Below are positions 26,553 through 36,420 of a stretch of DNA of 64,000 nt, one piece after another. The notes under the pieces are model-generated. The model saw only the letters and a list, made by a program, of their open reading frames with translations. It ran no database searches and had not been told where the DNA came from. The stretch is from Phocaeicola coprophilus (GTDB lineage Bacteria; Bacteroidota; Bacteroidia; Bacteroidales; Bacteroidaceae), in the NCBI GenBank assembly GCA_016900015.1, contig JACJJM010000017.1:1-64000 (forward strand), in the 5' to 3' direction. Position 1 is the first letter of the stretch. Every line of letters starts with the position of its first letter. The translations under genes and the position numbers were made by a program.

Positions 26553-28229
26553 TCAGTAGCGGAATCGCCCGCGCCAGACCTCTACATTGCCACAGCGGTC
26601 TGTCACGGTAAGCTCCAACGTATGCATCGTGCCTCGCTCAATGTCTGTCTCACGCAGATTGCACGTCAGGCGATTATAACGGCTGTTACAAGCAAACAGC
26701 ACAAAGCGGCCATCGACCGTAGCACGGTACGTCTTAATGCCGGAACGGTCATCACCCACCCGAAACGTAAGTCGGCCCGCTGACCATTGGTTACGATTGA
26801 GCGGAGCAATCGTCGGGGCAACCGTGTCAATAGCCACGGTATAAGTGCCCAACGCACGCACACGGCCTTCAAGCCAACCATCCTTCCAGCCCCCTCCTAC
26901 ATACCACAACGATTTACCCGAACGCTCAGCAATGTAGTATTTCGTCGAATCAGCCACAGGCATACGGCGCACACCGATGCGCAGAGGGCAATAGTCATGC
27001 AGGGGCACGGGACAATCAGCCAACTGGTATGTAAAGGCTATGGCCGAAGAGTCGGCAATCAACTGCACATCAGCATCAACATCCTCATAAAGCATCCCGC
27101 GGGGAATGACCAACTGCATACCCGGACGCGTGACGGTGTTCACCGCATCCCAACGCAACAGTTCATTGCCCGTGCGCTGTGCTTCCGGGACAGGCTGCGG
27201 GCGACCATGCACGGTGAAAGCATAAATCGAACGGTTGCCAAAAGCATCCTCCAGCTCGTAAGTGAAACGGTAATCACGTTCTTCATCGATACGCACCCAG
27301 CCGCGCCCCGGGTCATCACTCTGCGTCAAGCGCAGGCGGCTTCCGGGAAGCAGGTAGGATTTGGCATAGAGGGCACGTGTACGCTGATACGTATCGTAAT
27401 CGATAAAGCCGTTGATGGCGCGGTTTTCATCGAAAGCGACACGGTCGGTCAGACTACGGAAGACCTCCACACTGTCGACCAGCAGGCGGACAGAGCGCAC
27501 ACCATAGACATTTGTCGTACCGGTCATATAGTCGTTCGCACGGATGGCCACTCCGATTGTTCCCCAAGCCTCGACCCTGCGCGTCAGCGAGCGTCCTCCC
27601 TGCGCCCATTGGAACACCTGTTTCCGTGCGCTGCCATTTATCACTCCTTCACCCGGACGGGCATAAAGCATCACGCCGCGCGACAGGGGACGGCGCGTGT
27701 CGCGCAGGTGGCTCATGTAGAAAGGCATCGGGTCGACCATTTCATTCGTGTCCGTACGACGGATTTCCAAATGCAGATGCGGTCCGCCCGAAGAGCCGGT
27801 GTTGCCGCTACGGGCAATGACATCCCCTTCGCGGACGCGGAAAAGCGTGCTGTCCGGGAAGAGATTGACAGAAAAGCTCTCTTGGCGGTATTGCTGCTCA
27901 CGGACGTAGCGGGCCAACGCAGGGGAAAACGAATCCAAATGACCGTAGACCGACGTATAGCCACTGGGGTGCGTGACGTAGAGCGCGTTTCCATAGCCCG
28001 AGGGGCTGACAGAGATGCGTGACACGTAGCCGTCAGCCACGGCATGGACGGGATGGCCCGTTGTGCCTTGCGTCTTGATGTCCAGCCCGCCGTGGAAATG
28101 ATTTGGGCGCAGCTCGCCGAAGTTCGCGCTCAGCAGCATCGGAAAATCAAAGGGCAGGCCGAAGCGCGGCTGTTCCTGCGCATGTGCCAGCGGGGCAAGG
28201 AGCAGGATAAACCAAAGAAGATGTCTCAT
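26553..28229 (-). CDS. Secreted M23 family metallopeptidase
   Basis: A 558-residue exported protein starting at MRHLLWFILLLAPLAHAQ, a signal peptide. The LytM/M23 endopeptidase domain follows at once (about residues 40-190), with zinc ligands in NHFHGGLDIK and GPHLHLEIRR. The remaining 360 residues form beta-sandwich-like domains (for example RLTFRVGDDRSGIKTYRATVDG) that I cannot name. Likely a periplasmic or outer-membrane-associated peptidoglycan endopeptidase or a degenerate scaffold relative; the zinc ligands argue for activity. A -7 box TATATTTG lies at 28257-28264, just before the 22-bp array. Confidence 0.88.
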   Translation of the reverse strand: MRHLLWFILLLAPLAHAQEQPRFGLPFDFPMLLSANFGELRPNHFHGGLDIKTQGTTGHPVHAVADGYVSRISVSPSGYGNALYVTHPSGYTSVYGHLDSFSPALARYVREQQYRQESFSVNLFPDSTLFRVREGDVIARSGNTGSSGGPHLHLEIRRTDTNEMVDPMPFYMSHLRDTRRPLSRGVMLYARPGEGVINGSARKQVFQWAQGGRSLTRRVEAWGTIGVAIRANDYMTGTTNVYGVRSVRLLVDSVEVFRSLTDRVAFDENRAINGFIDYDTYQRTRALYAKSYLLPGSRLRLTQSDDPGRGWVRIDEERDYRFTYELEDAFGNRSIYAFTVHGRPQPVPEAQRTGNELLRWDAVNTVTRPGMQLVIPRGMLYEDVDADVQLIADSSAIAFTYQLADCPVPLHDYCPLRIGVRRMPVADSTKYYIAERSGKSLWYVGGGWKDGWLEGRVRALGTYTVAIDTVAPTIAPLNRNQWSAGRLTFRVGDDRSGIKTYRATVDGRFVLFACNSRYNRLTCNLRETDIERGTMHTLELTVTDRCGNVEVWRGRFRY

Positions 28230-28280
28230 TCTTTCATTTTTTAATGTGTTTGTAAACAAATATAGATGCATACCCAAACA

Positions 28281-28357
28281 GAAGCGCATCCCGTTAAAAA
28301 CGGAAGCGCATCCGTTTCGAACGTGATGCGCTTCCATTTATGACGACATAGGCATCC
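28281..28357. repeat. 22-bp periodic array, word GAAGCGCATCC (4 units)
   Basis: GAAGCGCATCC starts at 28281 and 28303. At 28325 the same slot is filled by the flipped word GATGCGCTTCC, and at 28347 by a decayed CATAGGCATCC. The period is exactly 22 bp. A second palindromic word CCGTTnnnnACGG fills the spacers at 28291, 28312 and 28357. It lies between nadC and the M23 gene, directly upstream of the M23 -7 box. Confidence 0.82.
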
Positions 28358-28392
28358 GTTTCCGACGGAATACGGACGCGGCGGCCGATACC

Positions 28393-29241
28393 TCAGCAAG
28401 CCTTGAAACTCATGTCGAGTCCCTTGACGGAATGCGTGAGCGCACCGACGGAAATGAAGTCCACACCCGTCTCGGCATACTGCCGCAGCGTGTCGAACGT
28501 GATGCCGCCCGACGACTCCGTCTCATAACGTCCGCCGACCATCTCGACTGCCTGACGCGTCAATTCAGGCGTGAAGTTGTCAAACATGATGCGGTCAATG
28601 CCGCCCAAGTCGAGTACTTGGCGCAGTTCGTCGAGGTTGCGCACTTCGATTTCGATTTTCAGGTCCTTGCCTTTCTCGCGGCAGTAGTCCTTCGCACGGC
28701 GAATGGCGTTGGCGATGCCTCCGGCAAAGTCGACGTGGTTGTCCTTGAGGAGAATCATGTCGAAGAGGCCGATGCGATGGTTCACACCGCCACCGATACG
28801 GACCGCCTCCTTTTCAAGCATACGCATTCCGGGCGTGGTCTTACGCGTATCGAGCACGCGGGTGCGGGTGCCCTCAAGCTGCTTCACATAGCGACGCGTC
28901 ATGGTCGCAATGCCGCTCATGCGCTGCATCACGTTGAGCATCAGTCGTTCGGTCTGGAGCAGTGAACGCACTTTGCCAGTCACGACCATGGCCACATCAC
29001 CGGGCTTCACCTCCGAGCCGTCGCCCAAGAGTACCTCCACCTGCATCGTGGGGTCAAAGCGATGGAATATCTCCTTGGCGATTTCCACACCAGCCAGCAC
29101 GCCGGGCTCTTTGATGAGAAGCCGCGAACGGCCCATAGCGTCTTCAGGGATGCAGGAAAGAGTGGTGTGGTCGCCGTCGCCGATGTCTTCAGCAAAAGCA
29201 AGGTCAATCAAACGGTCTATCAATTCTTGTTTCGTTTCCAT
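28393..29241 (-). CDS. nadC: Nicotinate-nucleotide pyrophosphorylase (carboxylating)
   Basis: A 282-residue quinolinate phosphoribosyltransferase that makes nicotinate mononucleotide from quinolinate in de novo NAD synthesis. Seen: ALAFAEDIGDGDHTT-like N-terminus, RLMLNVMQRMSGIATMTRRYV, the substrate-binding TRKTTPGMRMLEKEAVRIGGGVNHRIGL, LKDNHV, and the C-terminal ESSGGI and DFISVGALTHS. The start at METKQEL is preferred because longer forms run into metH. It is 17 bp behind metH and likely cotranscribed; nadA and nadB are not here. Confidence 0.95.
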   Translation of the reverse strand: METKQELIDRLIDLAFAEDIGDGDHTTLSCIPEDAMGRSRLLIKEPGVLAGVEIAKEIFHRFDPTMQVEVLLGDGSEVKPGDVAMVVTGKVRSLLQTERLMLNVMQRMSGIATMTRRYVKQLEGTRTRVLDTRKTTPGMRMLEKEAVRIGGGVNHRIGLFDMILLKDNHVDFAGGIANAIRRAKDYCREKGKDLKIEIEVRNLDELRQVLDLGGIDRIMFDNFTPELTRQAVEMVGGRYETESSGGITFDTLRQYAETGVDFISVGALTHSVKGLDMSFKAC

Positions 29242-29258
29242 AGCGTATATAAGTTTTT

Positions 29259-32006
29259 TTAGTCGAACAAATTCAATTTGTTGGCACGGGCCTCTTCCAA
29301 AGACACCACGGGAGGTTCGCTCTGCTTGCGCCGCCGGCACAAATCGTCATAACGGGCATATACTTCCCGGACGTATGCATCGCGTGATTCGGGATTGAGC
29401 AAACGGGCAGCCACGAGCGCGTTTTGCGAAGCATCCTTCAGATGGATGACAGGACCGTCATAGACCGGAGCAATGCGGAGCGCCGTGTGCATGTCGCTCG
29501 TCGTCGCTCCACCTATTAATAAAGGTATACGCAAGCCGGCTCGCTGCAATTCGCGGGCGACGCCGACCATCTCGTCGAGCGAAGGTGTGATGAGCCCGCT
29601 CAGGCCGATGATGTCGACCTGCTCCTCGATAGCCCGGCGCACGATGACGTCAGCCGGCACCATGACACCGAGGTCAATAATCTCATAATTGTTGCAAGCC
29701 ATGACGACGGAGACAATGTTCTTGCCGATGTCATGCACATCGCCTTTCACCGTCGCGAGAAGCACTTTGCCTGCCGAACGGCTGCCTGTGACTTTCTCGG
29801 CCTCGATGCGGGGTTGAAGGATGGCGACGGCTTTCTTCATCGTACGAGCCGTCTTCACCACTTGAGGAAGAAACATTTTTCCCGCCCCGAAGAGCTCGCC
29901 GACATAATTCATGCCGTCCATGAGCGGACCTTCAATAATGTCAACGGCATGAGGATACAGCTGCGCAGCTTCAGCCAAGTCTGTTTCGAGATAGTCACCG
30001 ATGCCTTTCACAAGGGCATGTTTCAGCCGCTCCTCCACCGGAGCATCACGCCATGCATCGTGACGGACGTGCGTCGCCGACTCGCCTTCCTGGCTATCCT
30101 TCAGACGGGCTGCCAGCTCGATGAGCCGCTCAGCAGCGTCAGGACGGCGATTGAGCACGACGTCCTCGATGCGTTCGAGCACATCGGCCGGGATGTCGCT
30201 GTAAAGGACAGACGTAGCCGGATTGACGATGCCCATGTCCATGCCTGCACGGATGGCATGGTAGAGGAACACGGCATGCATGGCCTCACGGATATAATTA
30301 TTGCCCCGGAAGGCAAATGAGAGGTTGCTCACTCCCCCGCTCACATGGGTCCCAGGCAGATGGGCACGTATCCAGGCCGTCGCACGGATGAAGTCGACAG
30401 CATAGTTATTGTGCTCTTCCATACCGGTGGCGATGGCGAGCACATTCGGGTCGAAGATGATGTCTTGCGGGGCAAAATGAGCTTGCTCCGTAAGCAGGCG
30501 GTAAGCCCGCTCGCACACTTCTGTCTTACGCTCAAACGTGTCAGCCTGGCCTTTCTCGTCGAATGCCATCACCACGACGGCAGCTCCCAGCCTGCGCACT
30601 TCACGGGCATGGGCCAAAAAGACTTCCTCACCTTCCTTCAGGGAAATGGAGTTAACGATGGACTTGCCCTGCAGACATTTCAGCCCGGCACGAATGACAT
30701 CCCACTTCGAAGAGTCTATCATAATAGGGACACGGGCTATATCCGGTTCGGAAGCTATCAGGTTGAGGAACGTCGTCATCTCGGCTTGCGCATCGAGCAG
30801 ACCGTCGTCCATGTTGATATCAAGCACCAAAGCTCCGTCTTCCACCTGCCTGCGTGCGATGGAAAGCGCTTCTTCATAGTTCTTTTCCTTTATCAGACGG
30901 AGAAACTTACGCGAACCGGCGACGTTGCACCGCTCGCCGATATTGACAAAGTTGTTCTCAGGCTTCACTTCCAGGCGTTCCAGTCCGGAAAGCCACAGGT
31001 GGTCAGGCTGCGGAAGCGGACGCCGCGGCGTCGCTCCTTGCACCAAAGCCGGATATTCGGCGATATAAGCATCTGTCGTCCCACAGCAACCGCCGATGAT
31101 ATTCACAAGCCCCTCACGGATGTATTCTTTCACTTCGGCTGCCATCTGGGCCGGAGTCTGGTCATACTGCCCCAAGCTGTTGGGCAGTCCGGCATTGGGA
31201 TATGCCGATATATAATAAGGTGCGATGTCTGCCAGTGTCTTCAAGAAAGGCTTCAACTGGGCCGCCCCAAACGAACAGTTCAGACCGATAGAGAAGAGCG
31301 GCGCATGCTGCACCGAAGCCAGAAATGCTTCCAGTGTCTGCCCGGAAAGCGTGCGTCCGGCCACGTCGGAAAGTGTGACGGAAAGCATCAGCGGCACACG
31401 GCGGCCCGCAATATTCATAGCTTCCTCTGCCGCATAAAGTGCCGCCTTGGCATTAAGAGTGTCGAACACGGTCTCGATGAGCAATGCATCGACACCACCC
31501 TCGAGCAGGGCTTCCATCTGTTCCTGATAAGCAGCAGCCAGTTCGTCGAAAGTCAGGGCACGATAGGCGGGATTGTTCACATCGGGACTCATGGAACAGG
31601 TCTTGTTCGTCGGGCCGACAGAACCTGCCACGAAACGTGGCTTGTCCGGTGTGCGGCATGTGTACTCGTCGGCCAGACCGCGTGCCAGCTTCGCTGCTGC
31701 CATGTTTATCTCACGGCACAAGTGCCCCACATGGTAGTCTGCCATGGAGACGCGCGTGGAACTGAATGTGTTTGTTTCGATGATGTCGGCTCCTGCCTCC
31801 AGGTATTTGCGGTGGATGTCGGCCACCACATCCGGACGGGTCAGACAAAGCAGGTCATTGTTGCCCTTCATCTGCCCGGGTATATCCTTAAACCGCTCGC
31901 CGCGGAAATCTTCTTCACGCAAGTTGTATTTCTGAATCATGGTCCCCATCGCTCCGTCAAGGATAAGGATGCGACGGGTCACCAACTGCTCGATTGTATC
32001 CATCAT
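29259..32006 (-). CDS. metH: Cobalamin-dependent methionine synthase lacking the reactivation domain
   Basis: A 915-residue MetH that transfers the methyl group of methyltetrahydrofolate to homocysteine through cobalamin. Domains in order: homocysteine-binding barrel (1-325, with zinc ligands in NCSFG and GGCCGTT), folate barrel (about 345-610, [18 protein letters not shown]), cap domain (about 640-735), and the cobalamin domain with [12 protein letters not shown] and the [14 protein letters not shown] and GGATTS loops (about 740-880). It stops at the inter-domain linker (ANKLNLFD), about 310 residues short of E. coli MetH, so the AdoMet-binding reactivation domain is missing. It is the upstream partner of nadC. 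Confidence 0.95.
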   Translation of the reverse strand: MMDTIEQLVTRRILILDGAMGTMIQKYNLREEDFRGERFKDIPGQMKGNNDLLCLTRPDVVADIHRKYLEAGADIIETNTFSSTRVSMADYHVGHLCREINMAAAKLARGLADEYTCRTPDKPRFVAGSVGPTNKTCSMSPDVNNPAYRALTFDELAAAYQEQMEALLEGGVDALLIETVFDTLNAKAALYAAEEAMNIAGRRVPLMLSVTLSDVAGRTLSGQTLEAFLASVQHAPLFSIGLNCSFGAAQLKPFLKTLADIAPYYISAYPNAGLPNSLGQYDQTPAQMAAEVKEYIREGLVNIIGGCCGTTDAYIAEYPALVQGATPRRPLPQPDHLWLSGLERLEVKPENNFVNIGERCNVAGSRKFLRLIKEKNYEEALSIARRQVEDGALVLDINMDDGLLDAQAEMTTFLNLIASEPDIARVPIMIDSSKWDVIRAGLKCLQGKSIVNSISLKEGEEVFLAHAREVRRLGAAVVVMAFDEKGQADTFERKTEVCERAYRLLTEQAHFAPQDIIFDPNVLAIATGMEEHNNYAVDFIRATAWIRAHLPGTHVSGGVSNLSFAFRGNNYIREAMHAVFLYHAIRAGMDMGIVNPATSVLYSDIPADVLERIEDVVLNRRPDAAERLIELAARLKDSQEGESATHVRHDAWRDAPVEERLKHALVKGIGDYLETDLAEAAQLYPHAVDIIEGPLMDGMNYVGELFGAGKMFLPQVVKTARTMKKAVAILQPRIEAEKVTGSRSAGKVLLATVKGDVHDIGKNIVSVVMACNNYEIIDLGVMVPADVIVRRAIEEQVDIIGLSGLITPSLDEMVGVARELQRAGLRIPLLIGGATTSDMHTALRIAPVYDGPVIHLKDASQNALVAARLLNPESRDAYVREVYARYDDLCRRRKQSEPPVVSLEEARANKLNLFD

Positions 32007-32028
32007 ATATTAATGTATAATTCAAGGA

Positions 32029-32074
32029 TGAAGCATGAAGAAAGTTCAATCCGAAGGACATTCTTCATTCCTCA
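32029..32074 (-). repeat. Imperfect hairpin with repeated GAATG words, smpB-metH spacer
   Basis: TGAAGCATGAAGAA (32029-32042) pairs imperfectly with TTCTTCATTCCTCA (32061-32074), and CATTC/GAATG words continue to 32087. It may attenuate transcription from smpB into metH. Similar GAATGAAGAATG strings recur in Bacteroides spacers as I recall. Confidence 0.4.
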
Positions 32075-32085
32075 TTCTACATTCT

Positions 32086-32541
32086 TCACTTCTTAAAATA
32101 TCTTTCCATCTCGCGACGCGCGTCTTTCTCTTTCAGTGTCTCGCGCTTGTCAAACTCCTTTTTGCCCTTAGCCAAAGCCACAACCACCTTGGCCAACCCC
32201 TTTTCATTGATATACAAACGCGTGGGCACGATGGTGAATCCGGGCGTTTGAGAATCACGTTCGAGCTTGCGAAGCTCCTTACGCGTGAGCAACAGTTTGC
32301 GGTCACGACGCGCGGCGTGATTGTTGTACGAGCCATAGAAATACTCTGCGATATGCATGTTCTTCACCCACAGCTCACCCCGCACGAAGTAACAAAACGT
32401 ATCCACCAAGCTGGCCTTGCCCATGCGGATGGACTTGATTTCCGTGCCTGTCAAGACAATGCCGGCCGTGTAGGTGTCGATAAATTCGTAGTCGAAAGAA
32501 GCCCGTTTATTTTTAATGTTTATAGGGGTAGATTTTATCAT
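32086..32541 (-). CDS. smpB: SsrA-binding protein SmpB
   Basis: A 151-residue protein that binds tmRNA and delivers it to stalled ribosomes in trans-translation. Seen: [29 protein letters not shown], the [21 protein letters not shown] segment, the [44 protein letters not shown] tail that acts as anticodon-loop mimic and decoding-site ligand. The start MIKSTPIN is chosen to keep the OB-fold N-terminus and avoid overlap with the Yip1 gene 13 bp upstream. tmRNA itself is not in the window. Confidence 0.96.
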   Translation of the reverse strand: MIKSTPINIKNKRASFDYEFIDTYTAGIVLTGTEIKSIRMGKASLVDTFCYFVRGELWVKNMHIAEYFYGSYNNHAARRDRKLLLTRKELRKLERDSQTPGFTIVPTRLYINEKGLAKVVVALAKGKKEFDKRETLKEKDARREMERYFKK

Positions 32542-32554
32542 AACTTTTCTTTTT

Positions 32555-33127
32555 TCATTGTAACAAGACCGACAGGCGTGTGAACACCCATCGGATAAGC
32601 ATCGGTGCCAGGATAATGAAGAGCGACACACTCAGCGTGTAAGGCAGGCGCTTGCTTTCATCGACGTGCATCAAACGGGCCGCACCTTCCCACACCACAT
32701 AGACCACATAGAACTGGAAGATGAGTTGCAGGAAGAGGAAACTGGGAAACAACCCCGTGATGACATAGAGTACAAAAGTCACCACCATGCCGTAGCCGAC
32801 AAACTGGTAGCACAAAGTCTGCTCGCTCGGACGTTTCAACACTTTCATGCCATATTGGTTGGTCAAATAGGCCACGAGGAAAAAACCTCCGAACAGCGCG
32901 ACGAAAGCGGCGCAACAATTCGTCATCGCAATCTGCAAGGCAGGCCCGCTGAAACCGATGCCGATAAGCGTTCCCACAAACACGGCCAACCCACAAAATG
33001 CAATCATAGGATAGACGAAAGTGCTCATCACGGCTCGCCTATCCTGTTCTAAACTAATTTCCTCCCAAGCCTTGGCCGGGGAGGAAATCAGCAAAAATAC
33101 TTTCTTGAATAATTCTTTATAGTTCAC
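32555..33127 (-). CDS. Yip1-domain membrane protein
   Basis: A 190-residue integral membrane protein with five hydrophobic segments, roughly at residues 38-58, 65-90, 110-140, 140-155 and 168-188. The N-terminal [18 protein letters not shown] is the typical entry to bacterial Yip1-domain proteins, whose role is not known. It is 6 bp downstream of the NigD-like lipoprotein gene and 13 bp upstream of smpB, so a lipoprotein-Yip1-smpB-metH-nadC transcript is possible. Confidence 0.8.
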   Translation of the reverse strand: MNYKELFKKVFLLISSPAKAWEEISLEQDRRAVMSTFVYPMIAFCGLAVFVGTLIGIGFSGPALQIAMTNCCAAFVALFGGFFLVAYLTNQYGMKVLKRPSEQTLCYQFVGYGMVVTFVLYVITGLFPSFLFLQLIFQFYVVYVVWEGAARLMHVDESKRLPYTLSVSLFIILAPMLIRWVFTRLSVLLQ

Positions 33128-33133
33128 CTATTT

Positions 33134-33997
33134 TCAATAAGACCGATAAGTTCTCTTTAAGAGAAGTTTCTGAATATTTGTGAAATCCCAAGAAGAAGAA
33201 ACTTTTTCAGTTTCAATCGTTCCATCATCTGCCTTCTCCACAGTATAAATATTAAAAGTCACAGACTCATCATCTGAAATACCCTCGCTATCCAATTGAC
33301 TGTACAAAGAGGTTGTATCAAAAGACAAATAGAAAGATATATTTGTATTTAAACTATATCCAGTCTTTGGATCTCCATTCTCTTCAACACACTCACTTTC
33401 ACGATTGTCAAAACCTATATATAAATCGACAATCTTCGCTTGAGCATCTACTCTACCTACATAAATATAATAATTGGGAGTGACCAACGTATTGGAATTA
33501 GAAGAAGATGTACCAGAACCTGAATTATTACGCGAATAACAATCACCCACCAAAGTGAAATTCATATAACCATTCAAGGCATTGAAGACATTGTTCATTG
33601 TAAACCATCCAAGATTATTAATCGTAGTCAGGTTATAATCGGCAAATGCATTTTCTACTGTTTCACCAGTATTCGTGATAGTCTCCAATTCATCCAACTC
33701 CACAGCTACCTGAGGGATTAGATCTATTTCTTGGCCAGCTTGTATTTGCTCCAGATTAGCACTTTCACCGGTCAACTGCCCATAGACAAAAACTCTATTG
33801 ACATTCATCAAATCTGTGGATGAAAAACCTGAGAGATTTGCAATCACCCCATTGTCAAGCATCACACTTGCCCCAAGACCATAGGGTACACCTGTACAAC
33901 CGATAGTCGGCGTATATTCAGAATCTCCCAAGCAAGAAGAAAACAACAAAGTGACTGCTGAAAGCATTGCCACCACTGAGCTTTTAATCTTTTTCAT
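33134..33997 (-). CDS. NigD-like lipoprotein
   Basis: A 287-residue lipoprotein. The signal peptide ends in the lipobox VTLLFSSC, and the Cys is followed by LGDSE, typical of Bacteroidales surface or periplasmic lipoproteins. The layout (short N-terminal beta domain, then a larger beta-sandwich ending in a phenylalanine/tryptophan-rich strand) resembles NigD-like proteins; this is family-level inference, and NigD function is unknown. A Ser/Asn-rich loop occurs near residue 160 (NNSGSGTSSSNSN). It is clearly more AT-rich than the genes on both sides. A perfect promoter lies at 34052-34083. Confidence 0.6.
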   Translation of the reverse strand: MKKIKSSVVAMLSAVTLLFSSCLGDSEYTPTIGCTGVPYGLGASVMLDNGVIANLSGFSSTDLMNVNRVFVYGQLTGESANLEQIQAGQEIDLIPQVAVELDELETITNTGETVENAFADYNLTTINNLGWFTMNNVFNALNGYMNFTLVGDCYSRNNSGSGTSSSNSNTLVTPNYYIYVGRVDAQAKIVDLYIGFDNRESECVEENGDPKTGYSLNTNISFYLSFDTTSLYSQLDSEGISDDESVTFNIYTVEKADDGTIETEKVSSSWDFTNIQKLLLKRTYRSY

Positions 33998-34051
33998 ATT
34001 CTACAAAACAAATAAATTAAGGTTGTGTTTAAATTTTTAGTTAAGTCGGGG

Positions 34052-34083
34052 CAAATATATAAAGAATCTGACGAAACAGCAAA
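34052..34083 (-). promoter_or_regulatory. Promoter of the NigD-like gene, perfect consensus
   Basis: On the minus strand -33 TTTG (34080-34083), a 20-bp spacer and -7 TATATTTG (34052-34059) match the Bacteroidota consensus exactly. The start codon is 54 bp downstream. Confidence 0.7.
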
Positions 34084-34107
34084 GAAAAAGAACATACAAT
34101 CACACAC

Positions 34108-34668
34108 TTATTCCACATTCAGCTTTTTCTTCACCACTGCCGGATTGCCCGCTGCCAGCGAATCATCAGGAATGTCGCGCGTGACCACACTGCCGGCAGC
34201 GATGATGCAGCGATGGCCGATGGTCACACCCGGGCAGACGATGACTCCACCGCCCAACCAACAGTCGTCGCCGATGGTGACGGGATAAGCCGTCTCCTTG
34301 TCCTCACGGCGAAGCACATAGTCCTTCGGATGCTGGGGCGTGTAGAGCTGGCAGTTCGGCCCGATGAGCGTGTTACGCCCGATGCGTATCATGCCGCCGT
34401 CGAGAAATGTGCAGTTATAGTTGATAAACGCGCCCTCTCCCACCACGATGCCATTGCCGTGGTCGCAATGAAAGGGCGGACACAGCGTGGCGCTTTTCGG
34501 AAAACCGGGAATGAGGTCTTCGATGACTTCACGATAGTCCGGACTGTAAATGGTCATGGTCTGGAGGCGGCAACATGTCTCCTTGGCATGGATAAGGCTA
34601 CGCATGATCTCCGGTTCGGAAAAATCGTAAAGTTCCTGACTGCGCATCTTTTCAAATTCTGTTTTCAT
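34108..34668 (-). CDS. Sugar O-acetyltransferase (maltose/galactoside type)
   Basis: A 186-residue left-handed beta-helix acetyltransferase using acetyl-CoA to acetylate a sugar hydroxyl, in the Maa/LacA family. Seen: N-terminal helical part with LIHAKETCCRLQTM; hexapeptide repeats from NGIVVGEGAFINYNCTFLDGGMIRIGRNTLIGPNCQLYTPQHP (catalytic-type His); then DDCWLGGGVIVCPGVTIGHRCIIAAGSVVTRDIPDDSLAAGNPA. Length is standard. A -7 box TACCTTTG lies at 34703-34710. It stands alone; the physiological acceptor is unknown, detoxification of non-metabolised sugars being one idea. Confidence 0.92.
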   Translation of the reverse strand: MKTEFEKMRSQELYDFSEPEIMRSLIHAKETCCRLQTMTIYSPDYREVIEDLIPGFPKSATLCPPFHCDHGNGIVVGEGAFINYNCTFLDGGMIRIGRNTLIGPNCQLYTPQHPKDYVLRREDKETAYPVTIGDDCWLGGGVIVCPGVTIGHRCIIAAGSVVTRDIPDDSLAAGNPAVVKKKLNVE

Positions 34669-35028
34669 GTTCGTTGATTGTATTTAAACATTATTCGGAG
34701 GGCAAAGGTAAACATTTCCACGCAATACCTGACTTATGTGCGAACCATTGTTTATCTTCCACAACTAGTTTTCTTTCCTAATCATGTATCCGACATACTA
34801 CTCCCCATTTCATATCCCCACGAATGGCACACTTCTGTCCGCACTCATCGGACACGTATCACTGTGTCCATAAAAATGAATGTATAAAGAAACAGATTTC
34901 AGCACCCGCCTTGCCGGAACAAGTGAAAAGAGGTGTGTAAAGACGATGCGCGACTTAGCCACAATACTGCTAATTGCCAAGCACTTAACATCCACAACTT
35001 TGTCTGTGGACTCGGTGCACGGACGGCC

Positions 35029-35076
35029 TCCTTTCCGCCCGTGCACCGAAAGGAAGGTAGCCGGGGACGGAAAGGA
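35029..35076. repeat. 22-bp array, shared word TCCTTTCC/GGAAAGGA (site B)
   Basis: TCCTTTCC at 35029-35036, then inverted CGAAAGGA at 35047-35054 and GGAAAGGA at 35069-35076, the last two 22 bp apart. The last unit reads AGGTAGCCGGG then GACGGAAAGGA, nearly identical to site A. A perfect CGGTGCACGG/CCGTGCACCG inverted repeat (35013-35022, 35039-35048) overlaps it. It lies in the 625-bp divergent spacer between the acetyltransferase and Smr genes; 34711-35000 and 35100-35290 show no gene. Confidence 0.78.
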
Positions 35077-35293
35077 GTCCGCCCGCGTCCGGAGTCCGGG
35101 GTATCGTCCGGCAGTCTCCAGTCTGCCCATAAAGCGAATGGGGAGGAAAACTCGTTTGTAACATAAATTCATCATAAAGACTATTATCGTGAACAGAGCC
35201 GGAGTCAGATTTTCCGGCGCAGAAATACGTTTGTTCGCGGAATATCGCGATATTTGCGTCAGCAAAATCATCTAAACAAGAACTAATAGCACT

Positions 35294-36340
35294 ATGAAAG
35301 TAGGAGACAAAGTCCGCTTCCTGAACGAAGTGGGAGGCGGCATCGTGAAAGGATTTCAAGGAAAAGACATCGTGCTGGTGGAGGACGCCGACGGCTTCGA
35401 CATCCCCATGCTCATCCGTGAATGCGTGGTCGTGGACACGGACGACTACAACATCAAACGCAAACCGCAACCTCAACCCGAGACACCCCAGAAGAAAGAA
35501 GAGGAACATGAACCTGAAATCACCTATCGCCCCGCAGAAACCAAGGAAGGCGAACGGCTGAACGTGATGCTGGCCTACGTGCCGCAGGACGTGAAGGCCA
35601 TCACGACCACGGCCTTTGATGCCTATCTGGTCAATGACAGCAACTATTACCTTTATTATACCTATCTGAACGCAGAAGGAAAGAGTTGGAACGTGCGTTC
35701 GCAAGGCATCATCGAACCCAACACCAAGCTGTTCATGGAAGAATTTGGCAAGGAGGTGCTCAACGAACTGGAACATGTCGCCGTACAGCTCATTGCCTAC
35801 AAGGACGGCAAGCATTTCCAACTGAAACCGGCCGTAAGCGTGGAGCTGCGGGTGGACACGGTGAAGTTCTACAAACTGCACACCTTCCGCCCCTCCGTCT
35901 ATTTCGAAGACCCGTCGTTGATGTATGACATCGTGAAAGACGACCAGCCGGTGAGCCAGTATTTTGCCGATGCGGACGCCCTGAAAGAGGCCTTGTTGCA
36001 AAAGAAGACACCCGAACGGCCCAAGTCGCAACCCATCGAGAAGCCGAAGAAACGCAACGACCTGGTGGAAATCGACTTACACATCCACGAACTCCTCGAC
36101 GACACGACAAATATGACCAATGCCGAAATGCTGGACTACCAACTGGGTGTGTTCCGCAAGACACTGGAAGAATACAAGGGGCAGAAAGGACAGAAAATCG
36201 TCTTTATCCATGGCAAGGGAGAAGGTGTGCTCCGCAATGCCATCTTGAAGGAACTGAAAACGAAGTATCGTGACTATCCCTATCAGGATGCGTCGTTCCG
36301 TGAATACGGCTTCGGTGCCACGATGGTGACAATCCGGTAA
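35294..36340 (+). CDS. DUF2027 protein with C-terminal Smr nuclease domain
   Basis: A 348-residue protein found across Bacteroidales. The N-terminal small beta domain ([21 protein letters not shown]) recalls the KOW/SH3-like start of MutS2-linked proteins, followed by a Pro/Glu-rich linker near residues 55-75 and a DUF2027 middle (about 80-230). After a Lys/Pro-rich hinge, the C-terminal Smr domain (about 260-348) shows [15 protein letters not shown] and [16 protein letters not shown], where the LDxH-like motif is IDLHIH and HGKGxG is intact. Smr domains nick DNA or cleave RNA on stalled ribosomes; the role here is inferred only. Confidence 0.85.
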   Translation: MKVGDKVRFLNEVGGGIVKGFQGKDIVLVEDADGFDIPMLIRECVVVDTDDYNIKRKPQPQPETPQKKEEEHEPEITYRPAETKEGERLNVMLAYVPQDVKAITTTAFDAYLVNDSNYYLYYTYLNAEGKSWNVRSQGIIEPNTKLFMEEFGKEVLNELEHVAVQLIAYKDGKHFQLKPAVSVELRVDTVKFYKLHTFRPSVYFEDPSLMYDIVKDDQPVSQYFADADALKEALLQKKTPERPKSQPIEKPKKRNDLVEIDLHIHELLDDTTNMTNAEMLDYQLGVFRKTLEEYKGQKGQKIVFIHGKGEGVLRNAILKELKTKYRDYPYQDASFREYGFGATMVTIR

Positions 36341-36360
36341 GTTTGGCAACGGAAAGACAG

Positions 36361-36420
36361 AAAAGGCTGTGTCTTGACAAGATTTTATTAAAATATAAAT
36401 GCTTGTTTCGACACAGCCTC
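36361..36420. repeat. 60-bp element with terminal inverted repeats AGGCTGTGTC
   Basis: The ends are inverted copies: AGGCTGTGTC-ttg-ACAAG on the left and, read inverted, AGGCTGTGTC-gaa-ACAAG on the right, around an A/T-rich centre. It lies between the convergent Smr and aroB genes and can act as a bidirectional terminator. Its ends also resemble those of Bacteroidota insertion sequences, so a small MITE is possible. The remaining 200 bp to 36626 hold nothing recognisable. Confidence 0.55.

Noticed and set aside
26787-28022. A 411-codon plus-strand ORF opposite the M23 gene
   Set aside because: His/Arg/Thr-rich antisense frame of a GC-rich gene; no recognisable motif. The M23 frame has signal peptide and zinc ligands.
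30345-32096. A 583-codon plus-strand ORF opposite metH
   Set aside because: Antisense frame of metH, with composition typical of a shadow; metH motifs are unmistakable.
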